A stretch of 64,000 bases of DNA from contig NZ_BMSY01000007.1 of NCBI RefSeq assembly GCF_014649395.1, positions 186,001 to 250,000 of the forward strand. Direction: 5' to 3'. Made by a program: the position numbers and the translations under genes. Shown here one piece after another: positions 42,045 to 52,773 of the stretch. Below the pieces are notes generated by a model. It did no database searches. It had not been told where the DNA came from and saw only the letters and a list, made by a program, of their open reading frames with translations. This DNA comes from Streptomyces aureoverticillatus. Lineage in GTDB: Bacteria; Actinomycetota; Actinomycetes; Streptomycetales; Streptomycetaceae. How positions within the stretch are numbered: the stretch's first letter is position 1; every line of letters begins with the position of its first letter.

Positions 42045-44646
42045 GATTCCCTTCGGCGACTGGGTCAATGACTCGGTCGAATGGCTCAGAACCCACATGG
42101 ACTGGCTGTTCGACTTCATCAAGACGCTGTTCCAGAACATGTGGGACGGCGTCTACGACCTCCTCTCCGCGCCCGAGCCGCTGCTGATGGCGGGCATCTT
42201 CGCCGTCGTCGCGTTCTGGCTGCGCGGCCTGCTCGGCGGTGCCCTCGCCTTCGCGGGCTTCGCCTTCATCGTGTCCCTGGAGTTGTGGGACAACGCGATG
42301 ATGACGCTGTCCCTGGTGCTCGTCTCGACCTTCGTGGCGCTGGTCATAGCCGTGCCCGTGGGCATCTGGGCGGCCCGCTCCAAGACGGTCAGCGGCATCG
42401 TCAGGCCGGTCCTCGACCTGATGCAGACGCTGCCCGCGATGATCTACCTCATCCCGGCGCTGCTGTTCTTCCGGATGGGCGCCCCCGCGGGCATCGTCGC
42501 CACGATCGTCTTCGCGCTCGCCCCCGGTGTGCGCATGACGGAGCTCGGCATCCGCCAGGTCGACAAGGAACTGGTCGAGGCGGCCGACGCGTTCGGCACC
42601 ACGCCGCGCAACATCCTCTTCCGGGTCCAGCTGCCGCTCGCGCTGCCGACGATCATGGCCGGTGTCAACCAGGTCATCATGCTCGGCCTCTCCATGGCGG
42701 CTCTGACCGGCATGGTCGGCACCCCGGGTCTCGGCGCCGACGTCAACGCCGCCATCGGCCAGCTCGACGTCGGTCTCGGCGCGGAGGCGGGCATCTCCAT
42801 CGTGATCCTCGCCATCTACCTGGACCGCGTCACCAGCGGCCTGGGCGGCCAGGTCTCCCCGCTCGGCCGTCGCGCGCTCGCCAAGCTGCGGGCCGCGCAG
42901 GGCCTGAACGTGTGGAACTACCGCCCCCGGCCCGTCGTCGCGATGGTCGGCGTCGTCGTGCTCGCGCTCGTCGCGGGTGGCATGGGCATCTTCGGCAGCA
43001 GCGACTCCGAGTCCGTGGCCGACACGAAGAACGTCGGCCAGGGCAAGGAAATCAAGATCGGCTACATCCCCTGGGACGAGGGCGTCGCCTCCACCTTCCT
43101 CTGGAAGGAGGTCCTGGAGCAGCGCGGCTTCAAGGTGACCACCAGCCAGCTGGAGGCCGGTCCGCTGTACACCTCCCTGGCGCAGGGCGACATCGACTTC
43201 CAGACCGACTCCTGGCTGCCGACGACCCACGCCTCGTACTGGAAGAAGTACGGCAAGGACCTCGAGGACCTGGGCGCCTGGTTCGGTCCCACGTCGCTGG
43301 AGCTGACCGTTCCCGCGTACATGAAGGACATCAACTCCCTCGAGGACCTCAAGGGCAAGAGCGACACCTTCAAGGGCAAGATCACCGGCATCGAGACGAG
43401 CGCCGGAATGATGGGCCTGCTCAAGGACAGGGTCCTCGGTGAGTACGGCCTCGACAAGGAGTACAAGGTCGTCGACGGCTCGACGCCCGCGATGCTCTCC
43501 GAGCTGAAGGCGGCGTACTCCAAGAAGGAGCCGATCGTCACCACCCTGTGGTCGCCGCACTGGGCGTACAGCGACTTCAAGCTGAAGAAGCTCAAGGACC
43601 CGAAGGGCGCCTGGGGCAAGGGCGACGGCGTGCACACCCTGGCACGCAAGGGCTTCTCCGGGGAGAACCCCGAGGTCGGCAAGTGGCTCAAGAACTTCAA
43701 GATGACCGAGAAGCAGCTCACCGATCTCGAATCGGAGATCAACAAGGCCGGCAAGGGCAAGCAGCAGGACGCCGTGCGCACCTGGCTGAAGAAGAACCCG
43801 GGCGTGCTCGACAAGATGGCACCCCTGCCGAAGAACTCCGGCAGCGACGAGAACAAGCGTCCGTTGAAGGCCGCGTACTTCGCGTGGGACGAGAACATCG
43901 CCGTCACCAACCTGTGGAAGCGCGTCCTGGAGAAGCGCGGCTACAAGATGGAGCTGACCCCGGCGGACGTCGGCCCGGCCTACACCGGTCTCGCGCAGGG
44001 CGACATCGACCTCAACCTCGACGCCTGGCTGCCCACCGCCCAGAAGACGTACTGGGAGAAGAACAAGGCCAACCTCAAGGACCTCGGCTCCTGGTACAGC
44101 CCGACGTCCCTCGAGGTCGCCGTCCCGTCGTACGTCAAGGACGTGAAGTCGCTCGAGGACCTCAAGGGCAAGGGCGACAGGTTCAAGGGCAAGATCATCG
44201 GCATCGAGCCGGGCACCGGTGTGATGCAGGCGCTCAAGGACAAGGTCCTGCCGGGATACGGCCTTGAGGGTGAGTACGAGATCGCCGCGGGCTCGACGCC
44301 CGCGATGCTCTCCGAGCTGAAGGCGGCGTACGCCAAGAAGGAGCCCGTCGCGGTCCTGCTCTGGACGCCGCACTGGGCGTACAGCGAGTACGACCTCACC
44401 AAGCTGAAGGACCCCAAGGGCGGCTTCGGCAAGGGCAACACGATCCGCACGCTCTCCAGCAAGGACTTCCCGGAGCAGTATCCGCAGCTCACGAAGTGGC
44501 TCAAGAACTTCAAGATGAGCGAGGAGCAGCTGGCCGGACTGGAGAACGAGATCAACAAGGCGGGCAAGAACAACGAGCCCAAGGCCGTCGACGCCTGGCT
44601 GAAGAAGAACCCGGGCTTCGAGGAGAAGATGACGGCCGCGAAGTAG
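42037..44646 (+). CDS. Betaine-type ABC permease fused to two tandem substrate-binding domains
   Basis: An 869-residue fusion. Residues ~1-320 are the ProW/OpuAB permease with about six membrane segments and the EAA-type loop ELVEAADAFGTTPRNILFRVQLPLALPTI. After a final membrane segment (VVAMVGVVVLALVAGGMGIFG) come two OpuAC-type binding domains: about 335-590 (IGYIPWDEGVASTFLWKEVL...) and about 610-869 (AAYFAWDENIAVTNLWKRVL...). The two share STPAMLSELKAAY(S/A)KKEP, HWAYS and WLKNFKM, and have aromatic residues for quaternary-amine binding (W in DSWLPTT and DAWLPTA). GTG start overlaps the ATPase gene. One binding domain is usual for OpuA-type fusions. Confidence 0.92.
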   Translation: MPRIPFGDWVNDSVEWLRTHMDWLFDFIKTLFQNMWDGVYDLLSAPEPLLMAGIFAVVAFWLRGLLGGALAFAGFAFIVSLELWDNAMMTLSLVLVSTFVALVIAVPVGIWAARSKTVSGIVRPVLDLMQTLPAMIYLIPALLFFRMGAPAGIVATIVFALAPGVRMTELGIRQVDKELVEAADAFGTTPRNILFRVQLPLALPTIMAGVNQVIMLGLSMAALTGMVGTPGLGADVNAAIGQLDVGLGAEAGISIVILAIYLDRVTSGLGGQVSPLGRRALAKLRAAQGLNVWNYRPRPVVAMVGVVVLALVAGGMGIFGSSDSESVADTKNVGQGKEIKIGYIPWDEGVASTFLWKEVLEQRGFKVTTSQLEAGPLYTSLAQGDIDFQTDSWLPTTHASYWKKYGKDLEDLGAWFGPTSLELTVPAYMKDINSLEDLKGKSDTFKGKITGIETSAGMMGLLKDRVLGEYGLDKEYKVVDGSTPAMLSELKAAYSKKEPIVTTLWSPHWAYSDFKLKKLKDPKGAWGKGDGVHTLARKGFSGENPEVGKWLKNFKMTEKQLTDLESEINKAGKGKQQDAVRTWLKKNPGVLDKMAPLPKNSGSDENKRPLKAAYFAWDENIAVTNLWKRVLEKRGYKMELTPADVGPAYTGLAQGDIDLNLDAWLPTAQKTYWEKNKANLKDLGSWYSPTSLEVAVPSYVKDVKSLEDLKGKGDRFKGKIIGIEPGTGVMQALKDKVLPGYGLEGEYEIAAGSTPAMLSELKAAYAKKEPVAVLLWTPHWAYSEYDLTKLKDPKGGFGKGNTIRTLSSKDFPEQYPQLTKWLKNFKMSEEQLAGLENEINKAGKNNEPKAVDAWLKKNPGFEEKMTAAK

Positions 44647-44662
44647 TTCACGCGGTCAGCAC

Positions 44663-44707
44663 TCCCGAGGGGTGGTCCTCGCCTTGTGGCGAAGCCCACC
44701 CCTCGGG
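44663..44707 (+). terminator. Terminator behind the betaine-type ABC operon
   Basis: CCCGAGGGGTGG and CCACCCCTCGGGG form the outer stem; an inner CTCGCC-TTGT-GGCGAAG stem completes the hairpin. Confidence 0.8.
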
Positions 44708-44786
44708 GCGTTCCGGCGGGCATCCCCTGTCCCTAACCTCGACTGGGTCCCCGCCCTCTTGAACAGCTGAACGTGAGACCCCGCCC

Positions 44787-45773
44787 GTGACCGCAAGGCA
44801 GCCGAGGACGGCGCTGCTCGTCGCCGCCGCGTCGGCCCTGGCCGCCGCCCTGCTCGTCGCGCAGCTGGCGCGGGCGGACACCACTCCCGCCTCCGCCGGG
44901 ACCGCCCGGCTCGCCGCGCTCGCCGAGGACGTCACGGCCGCCGACGGCCACCGCTACGACGCCCGCGACGACACCGGCCGCACCATGGACGCGGCCCAAC
45001 TCGTCCAGGCCGGTGACGGCACGTACCTGGCCGTGTACCACACGCTCCTGGACGACGGCCGCTTCCACGCGGCCGTCGCCACCTCCACGGACCTGCTGCA
45101 CTGGCAGCGCCGCCACGACTTCGGCCCCGGCACCCACCAGGCCACCCTCGCGCACGACGGCCGCGGCGGCTACGTCCTCGCGTACGAGAAGGACCCCCGC
45201 AACCACATCGCCGTGCGGGCGTACGCGGGTCTGCGCGCGCTGCTCGACGGGCGCGCGCACCGGGCGTACGACGCGCCGCGCACCCTCTCGCGCTGTGCGG
45301 AGGGCACGCCCGCCATCACCGCGGTGCGGGGCGACACGATCGAGCTGACCGGGCACTACCGGGCGGGCTGCGACACCGACCGGCAGCTGCGGGCGACCCT
45401 CACCGGCTTCCGCACCTGGCGTGCCGAGCCCGACCGCCGCCTCGACGGTGCGCTGACGGCCTGGGGCAACGGCGGCAACTTCGGGGACCGGGCGCCGGTG
45501 GAGCTCGCGGGGCGGCGGGTGCTGCTCGTCGAGGGGCAGGGGCGCCGCGAGGACTTCGGGAGCTGGCGCGTCTACGCCTACGACCCGGCCGGCGGGCGCG
45601 CCGACCGCCTCGCCCCGCGCACCCACGGCGGCAGCCGCGCCTTCGCCAACCCCTCCGCCACCCTTCTGACCGATCCGCGCGGCGCGCCCGCTCTGCTCGT
45701 CAGCCTCTTCATACCGCGCGAGGGGGCGGCCCCCGGGGAATCCGGACAACTGATCTACTGGCGTGAGCTGTGA
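44787..45773 (+). CDS. Secreted protein of unknown function, beta-propeller-like
   Basis: A 328-residue protein with a Sec signal peptide (MTARQPRTALLVAAASALAAALLVAQLARAD, probable cleavage after ARA). The mature part has repeated beta-rich blocks with Asp/Trp turns (YLAVYHTLLDDGRFHAAVATSTDLLHWQR, GGYVLAYEKDPRNHIAVRAY, GSWRVYAYDPAGG), which resemble a five-bladed glycoside-hydrolase-type propeller; this is inference. Two Cys are present (SRCAEGT, AGCDTD). GTG start has GTGAGACC upstream rather than a clear Shine-Dalgarno. It is flanked by a terminator on the left. Confidence 0.75.
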   Translation: MTARQPRTALLVAAASALAAALLVAQLARADTTPASAGTARLAALAEDVTAADGHRYDARDDTGRTMDAAQLVQAGDGTYLAVYHTLLDDGRFHAAVATSTDLLHWQRRHDFGPGTHQATLAHDGRGGYVLAYEKDPRNHIAVRAYAGLRALLDGRAHRAYDAPRTLSRCAEGTPAITAVRGDTIELTGHYRAGCDTDRQLRATLTGFRTWRAEPDRRLDGALTAWGNGGNFGDRAPVELAGRRVLLVEGQGRREDFGSWRVYAYDPAGGRADRLAPRTHGGSRAFANPSATLLTDPRGAPALLVSLFIPREGAAPGESGQLIYWREL

Positions 45774-45930
45774 CTGTCCGCGTACGGTCCGTACGGGGTG
45801 CGCGGGGGCTTGCGGGGGCCGCAACCGGCGCCCGGAGCGCCCAACTGGGTAAAACCGTTTGGCGAACATGCGTAGGGTGCAGAAAACCCTTCAGGGTGAT
45901 GACTTGGAGCGGAAGAAGGGAGCCGGGGCC

Positions 45931-46506
45931 ATGGACGAGCACAAGGAGACCCTCCGGGTGGGCTCGGCCGTGCGGCGCCGCCGCCGCCAGCTCGAACTCA
46001 CCCTCGCCGTCGTCGCCGGGCGCAGCGGCCTGTCCGTGCCCTTCCTGAGCCAGGTCGAGAACGAGCGGGCCCGGCCCAGCATGCGCTCCCTGGAGCGGGT
46101 GGCCGACGCCCTCGGCACCACCGCCGTGGAGCTCCTCGCCGCCGCCGACCCGGCCTGCACGGTCGACGTGGTGCGGGCGGACGACCAGGTGGGCCTGGCC
46201 GGCGGCACCCCCGAGACGCACGTGCGGGACCTGGTGCGCGGCCACCACCAACTGCACGTCTTCGAGTACGTCGGCGACCACGACGAGGGCCGCGAGTTCC
46301 AGCACCGCAACGACGAGCTGATGTACGTCATCGGCGGCTCCGTCGAGGTGGAGGCCGAGGGGCGCGCCTACCGGCTCGGGCGCGGCGACAGCCTCTATCT
46401 GACCGGCGGGGTGCGGCACCGCTGGCGGGCCACGGCCGCCGACGCGCGCGTGCTCGTCGTCGCGGTCGGGGAACACATCGAGGCGGTCGACGACGGGCGG
46501 CACTGA
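45931..46506 (+). CDS. XRE-family regulator with cupin domain
   Basis: A 191-residue regulator: HTH_3 domain (RVGSAVRRRRRQLELTLAVVAGRSGLSVPFLSQVENERARPSMRSLERVADAL) and a C-terminal cupin (EFQHRNDELMYVIGGSVEVEAEGRAYRLGRGDSLYLTGGVRHRWRA) that could bind a metal or small ligand. This layout (PuuR/SutR-like) often represses metabolic genes. ATG at 45931 is chosen because the HTH begins shortly after; the open frame continues to a TTG at 45859. AGGGT/ACCCT elements at 45874-45897 may be an autoregulatory operator. Its target is not obvious. Confidence 0.85.
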   Translation: MDEHKETLRVGSAVRRRRRQLELTLAVVAGRSGLSVPFLSQVENERARPSMRSLERVADALGTTAVELLAAADPACTVDVVRADDQVGLAGGTPETHVRDLVRGHHQLHVFEYVGDHDEGREFQHRNDELMYVIGGSVEVEAEGRAYRLGRGDSLYLTGGVRHRWRATAADARVLVVAVGEHIEAVDDGRH

Positions 46507-46554
46507 AGGAGCCGCCGAGGGGCGGCCCGGAAGGCGCGCCGAGAAGTGGCTGCG

Positions 46555-46620
46555 GAGTGGCCCGGAACTCCTTGAGGAATGGCCGAGGAATGACCCAGAA
46601 CTCCCTGAGGAGTGGCCGAG
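46555..46620. repeat. 33-bp tandem duplication
   Basis: Two adjacent copies, 46555-46587 and 46588-46620, begin GA(G/A)TG(G/A)CCC(G/A)GAACTCC and differ at about five positions. They lie between the XRE-cupin and BtuF-like genes. Confidence 0.8.
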
Positions 46621-46678
46621 AAGCCGCTGGGCGGTGCTTGAGGAGCGCTTCAGGACCGATGGAGGGTGGTGACGGTCC

Positions 46679-47410
46679 GTGACCGGCATCCGGGTGGTCT
46701 CGCTGGTGCCCTCGCTGACCGAGGCGGTCGCCGTGACCGTGCCGGGCGCACTGGTCGGCGCGACCGACTGGTGCACGCACCCCGCCGACCTCGCTGTCGC
46801 CCGCGTCGGCGGCACCAAGAACCCCGACGTGCCCGCGATCGTGGCGCTCGCCCCCGACCTCGTGATCGCCAACGAGGAGGAGAACCGCGCGCCGGACATC
46901 GCGGCGCTGCGCTCGGCCGGGATCGAGGTGCTCGTCACCGAGGTGCGGGGCCTCGACCAGGCGTTCCGGGAGCTGGCGCGGGTGCTGGCCGCGTGCGGCG
47001 CCGCGGGGCGTCCGGAGTGGCTGGAGCGGGCCGAGGCCGTCTGGCTCGACCCGCCGTGCCCGTCGATCCGGCCGCGGGCCGCCGTACCGATCTGGCGCAA
47101 GCCGTGGATGGTCCTCGGCCGGGACACGTTCGCGGGCGACCTGCTCGCGCACCTGGGCGTCGACAACGCGTACGCGGCACACGCCGAGCGCTATCCGCGA
47201 GTCCCCCTCGACGAACTGCGCGCCGCGGACCTGGACTTGGTGGTGCTGCCGGACGAGCCGTACCGCTTCACGAGCGAGGACGGCCCCGAGGCGTTTCCCG
47301 CCACGCTGCCGGTCGCCCTGGTCAGCGGGCGCCACCTCACCTGGTACGGGCCGTCGCTCGCCGAAGCGCCGGCGGTGCTTGCTGCGGCTCTGCGGGCGGC
47401 TCGCCGCTGA
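46679..47410 (+). CDS. BtuF/TroA-like helical-backbone protein without signal peptide
   Basis: A 243-residue protein of the cobalamin/ferric-siderophore binding fold: IRVVSLVPSLTEAV, VGATDWCTHP, VGGTKNPDVPAIVALAPDLVIANEEENR, the long backbone helix after FRELARVLAACG and the late LDLVVLPDEPYRF. Family members are normally secreted, but the GTG here starts directly with MTGIRVVSLVPS, and no signal or lipobox is present. It therefore appears cytoplasmic. No permease or ATPase gene is adjacent. Ligand unknown. Confidence 0.82.
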   Translation: MTGIRVVSLVPSLTEAVAVTVPGALVGATDWCTHPADLAVARVGGTKNPDVPAIVALAPDLVIANEEENRAPDIAALRSAGIEVLVTEVRGLDQAFRELARVLAACGAAGRPEWLERAEAVWLDPPCPSIRPRAAVPIWRKPWMVLGRDTFAGDLLAHLGVDNAYAAHAERYPRVPLDELRAADLDLVVLPDEPYRFTSEDGPEAFPATLPVALVSGRHLTWYGPSLAEAPAVLAAALRAARR

Positions 47411-47748
47411 CGTGTGCGCCGCGTGACGTGCGCGCCGGTGAGTGCGCGCCGCGCCGCCCGGCCGAGGCTCAGCGTGAGGCCGCGAGCATTGCATCCCCAG
47501 AGCGCTCTCCAACTCCCGGATACAGCTCCGCTCTTGCAGGTTGCCCGTGTCGCGCGCGGCGCTGAGGGCCGCTCCTGGACCTCGAAGAGCTCCGCGTCGG
47601 CGCGGGCGGCACTGAACGGGAATTGATGAATCGTCATGTCGAGATTAGTCAATAGCTAACACGGGCTAGTCATTTGTGACTACCGCGCGGATGATGCTGG
47701 TTGGGAGGCCACGCGAAGCGCGGCACAGACCGGACTGGGAGGCCCGTC
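47411..47748. other. Intergenic region with AT-rich core and palindrome
   Basis: 338 bases with no gene. From about 47625 to 47690 the GC content falls sharply. This stretch contains TAGTCA-TTTG-TGACTA (47667-47682), a perfect 6-bp-arm palindrome, and another TAGTCA at 47646. It is the likely control region of the small membrane protein downstream. Confidence 0.5.
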
Positions 47749-47970
47749 ATGCCCTCGAAGCCCGCACCATCCGTGCCAGAACCGGATCGACCGTCCTCTG
47801 TGAGTCCTGCCGTTCCCTGGTGGGTCATCGTTGCGCTGATCGCGATCGCGGTCGGCGCATACGTAGTCCTGGTCGTGATCGGAGGACAGGACAGTGCGAG
47901 TACCGCAGGCTCCCTCGGCGGACTGCTGACCGCGGTACTCGCCGTCTTAGGTGTCGGTCGAAGGGCGTGA
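47749..47970 (+). CDS. Small membrane protein of unknown function
   Basis: A 73-residue protein with a Pro/Ser-rich N terminus (MPSKPAPSVPEPDRPSSVSP) and two hydrophobic segments (WWVIVALIAIAVGAYVVLVVIGG and GSLGGLLTAVLAVLGVG) separated by a short QDSASTA loop. Size and layout are holin-like, but no lysis genes are nearby. ATG at 47749 is preceded by GGGAGG. Third positions are less GC-biased than in neighbouring genes. Confidence 0.62.
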   Translation: MPSKPAPSVPEPDRPSSVSPAVPWWVIVALIAIAVGAYVVLVVIGGQDSASTAGSLGGLLTAVLAVLGVGRRA

Positions 47971-48035
47971 TGAGGTCGCGGAGACTTGCTGGCAGACGCC
48001 CGGGTCAGGCTGATCGCGGGGCCCTCGTGCCGAAG

Positions 48036-49160
<1,125 letters not shown>

Positions 49161-49230
49161 GACTCAACGGTGCGGCCGCGCGGCCCCGGCCGCCAGAGCC
49201 CTCTTGCCTATGAGGGCATAACCTGGGCTT
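49161..49230. promoter_or_regulatory. Divergent control region, LysR/TDT transporter
   Basis: 70 bases separate the two starts. It contains GCCTATGAGGGCATAACC and GGGCTTATGAG, with TATGAGGGCATA close to an interrupted dyad, a plausible LysR-type (T-N11-A) binding site. Confidence 0.45.
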
Positions 49231-50238
49231 ATGAGTGCTTCTGGTGGTGCGGGCGGTGGGGAGGGCGCGGGCTTCGGTGGCGGTGATTCCGGTACGTCGC
49301 CGTCTTCGGGTACGTCGCCGTCTTCGGGTACGTCGACGGGGGCGCCGCTCGCGCATCGGGTGCCGGATCTGGGTGCCCTTGAGCTGTTGCTGGCCGTGGC
49401 GCGGCTCGGGAGTCTCGGCCGGGCGGCGCGTGAGCTCGGCATCACCCAGCCCGCTGCCAGCGGGCGGATCCGGTCCATGGAGCGGCAGCTCGGCGTCGCC
49501 CTGGTGGACCGGTCCCCGCGCGGGTCGCGGCTCACGGAGGCGGGTGCCCTCGTCACCGACTGGGCGCGGCGGATCGTGGAGGCCGCCGAGGCCTTCGACG
49601 CGGGGGCGCAGGCGCTGCGGCACCGGCGGGACTCGCGGCTGCGGGTCGCGGCGAGCATGACCATCGCCGAGTACCTGCTGCCCGGGTGGCTCATCGCGCT
49701 GCGCGCGCGGCTCCCGGACACGGCGGTGTCCCTGAGCGCGGGCAACTCGGCCGTGGTCGCGGGGCAGTTGCTCGACGGTCGGGCCGACGTCGGCTTCGTG
49801 GAGGGGGTCGGGGTGCCGGCCGGGCTCGACGGGGTGGTCGTCGCGCAGGATCGGCTGATCGTGGTGGTGGCCCCGGGGCACGCGTGGGCGCGGCGGCGGG
49901 TGCCGCTCGGCGCCGCGGAGCTTTCGGCCACGCCGTTGATCCTGCGGGAGGAGGGGTCGGGGACGCGGGCGGTGCTCGAGGCCGCGCTCGGAGGGCTCGC
50001 CCGGCCGCTGCTCGAACTGTCGTCGACCACCGCGGTGAAGTCGGCCGCGGTGAGTGGGGCCGGGCCCGCGGTGTTGAGTGAGCTCGCCGTGGGCGAGGAG
50101 GTGGCCGCGCGGCGGCTCGTCGGGGTTCCCGTGGCCGGGGTGCGGTTGCAGCGGGCGCTGCGGGCCGTTTGGCCGGTGGGGCATGTTCCGGCGGGGCCGG
50201 TGCGGGAGCTTTTGAGCCTCACCCGTGGGGTGCGTTAG
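49231..50238 (+). CDS. LysR-family transcriptional regulator
   Basis: A 335-residue regulator. The wHTH is LGALELLLAVARLGSLGRAARELGITQPAASGRIRSMERQLGVALVDRSPRGSRLTEAGALV, followed by the substrate-binding domain (RLRVAASMTIAEYLLPGWL...). Unusually, about 40 Gly/Ser/Thr-rich residues precede the HTH, encoded by 18-bp DNA repeats at 49291-49338; a GTG later in the frame could be the real start, but none has a better Shine-Dalgarno. It is divergent from the TDT transporter gene, its probable target. Confidence 0.88.
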   Translation: MSASGGAGGGEGAGFGGGDSGTSPSSGTSPSSGTSTGAPLAHRVPDLGALELLLAVARLGSLGRAARELGITQPAASGRIRSMERQLGVALVDRSPRGSRLTEAGALVTDWARRIVEAAEAFDAGAQALRHRRDSRLRVAASMTIAEYLLPGWLIALRARLPDTAVSLSAGNSAVVAGQLLDGRADVGFVEGVGVPAGLDGVVVAQDRLIVVVAPGHAWARRRVPLGAAELSATPLILREEGSGTRAVLEAALGGLARPLLELSSTTAVKSAAVSGAGPAVLSELAVGEEVAARRLVGVPVAGVRLQRALRAVWPVGHVPAGPVRELLSLTRGVR

Positions 50239-50416
50239 CCGTTCTGCTTGTTGTGGGCCTGGGCGCCCTGGCTGAGCCTGCGTCCCCTGTCGTCCGCGCG
50301 GTTCCGTCGGCCTGCGCCCCGGCTCTCTCCCACCCGCCCACCCGTTTGCCCTTGGACGCGGGGTGAGCCCTGCGCCCTCCGGCCCCCACTCCCGTGGGGC
50401 GCGGCGCCCGCCGCCC

Positions 50417-51118
50417 TCAACCCCGCTCTGCCGCCCCCCTCACCAACGCCCCCATCACCCGCACGTCCTCCCCCATCTCCGGATGCCACTGCACTCCCAG
50501 GGCCCAGGCGGGAGACGGGAGTTCGATGGCTTCGATGGTGCCGTCCGCCGCGTGGGCGGAGGGGATGAGGTCGGGGGCCAGGCGGTCCACGGCCTGGTGG
50601 TGGTAGGTGGGGACGTCGGTGGCTTCGGGGGCGATGGTGGCGTACATCGTGCCGGGGACCGGCTTCACCGTGTGCGTGCTGAAGACGCCGGGTGCCGCCA
50701 CGTGGCCGTCCAGGTGCTGGATCAGCGTGCCGCCGAGGGCGACGTTCATCAGCTGCATGCCCCGGCAGATGCCGAGCAGCGGCGTACCCGAGTCCAACGC
50801 CGCCCGGATCAGGGCGAGTTCCCACGCGTCCCGCTCGCGCGCGGGCGGGCCCGTGCGGTCGTCCCGCGGGGCGCCGTAGTGGGACGGGTCCACGTCGGGG
50901 CCGCCCGCGACGACGACGCCGTCGAGGCGGGCGACGACCTCGGCGGCGTACGCGGGCTCGTCGGGCGGCAGCATCGTCGCCAGGCCGCCCGCCGCCTGGA
51001 CCAGGCGCGGGTAACCCGCGGGGAGTAGGGCGGCGGGGAGCTCCCACACGCCCCAGCTCGCCTTCTCCACCAGGTAGGTGCTGATGCCGATCAGGGGTTT
51101 GTTCACCTTGTTCTCCAT
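50417..51118 (-). CDS. Class I glutamine amidotransferase-like gamma-glutamyl hydrolase (PuuD type)
   Basis: A 233-residue peptidase C26 enzyme. The triad is C118 in GICRGMQ, H212 and E214 in GVQWHPE; GGPDVDPSHYG is also typical. PuuD-type enzymes hydrolyse gamma-glutamyl-GABA; here the glnA4-like pathway suggests a gamma-glutamyl product of ethanolamine oxidation as substrate, releasing glutamate. It starts 7 bases after the APC permease stop, so the two are cotranscribed leftward. Confidence 0.9.
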   Translation of the reverse strand: MENKVNKPLIGISTYLVEKASWGVWELPAALLPAGYPRLVQAAGGLATMLPPDEPAYAAEVVARLDGVVVAGGPDVDPSHYGAPRDDRTGPPARERDAWELALIRAALDSGTPLLGICRGMQLMNVALGGTLIQHLDGHVAAPGVFSTHTVKPVPGTMYATIAPEATDVPTYHHQAVDRLAPDLIPSAHAADGTIEAIELPSPAWALGVQWHPEMGEDVRVMGALVRGAAERG

Positions 51119-51125
51119 GTGACTG

Positions 51126-52580
<1,455 letters not shown>

Positions 52581-52773
52581 GACAAGGCTCCCCTGCGGCG
52601 GCAGTCAGGCATTCGGGCGTTCAATGGAATGGAGCCATACCTTTGCGGGGGTGGGGGCGAGAAAGCAAGACCCGTGCGTTACGCCGTGGTTAATCACCTC
52701 ACGTACGCCACCGGATCGTCACCGCACGCGCGGCACCGGACCGTCACCGGACGCGCGGCACCGGTTCAGCGCC

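Noticed and set aside
41824..44373. An 849-codon minus-strand open frame opposite the betaine-type ABC genes
   Set aside because: Antisense of a clear permease/binding protein; no motif.
47749..47970. Holin of a prophage
   Set aside because: No endolysin, integrase or other phage genes occur nearby; only size and two helices suggest it.
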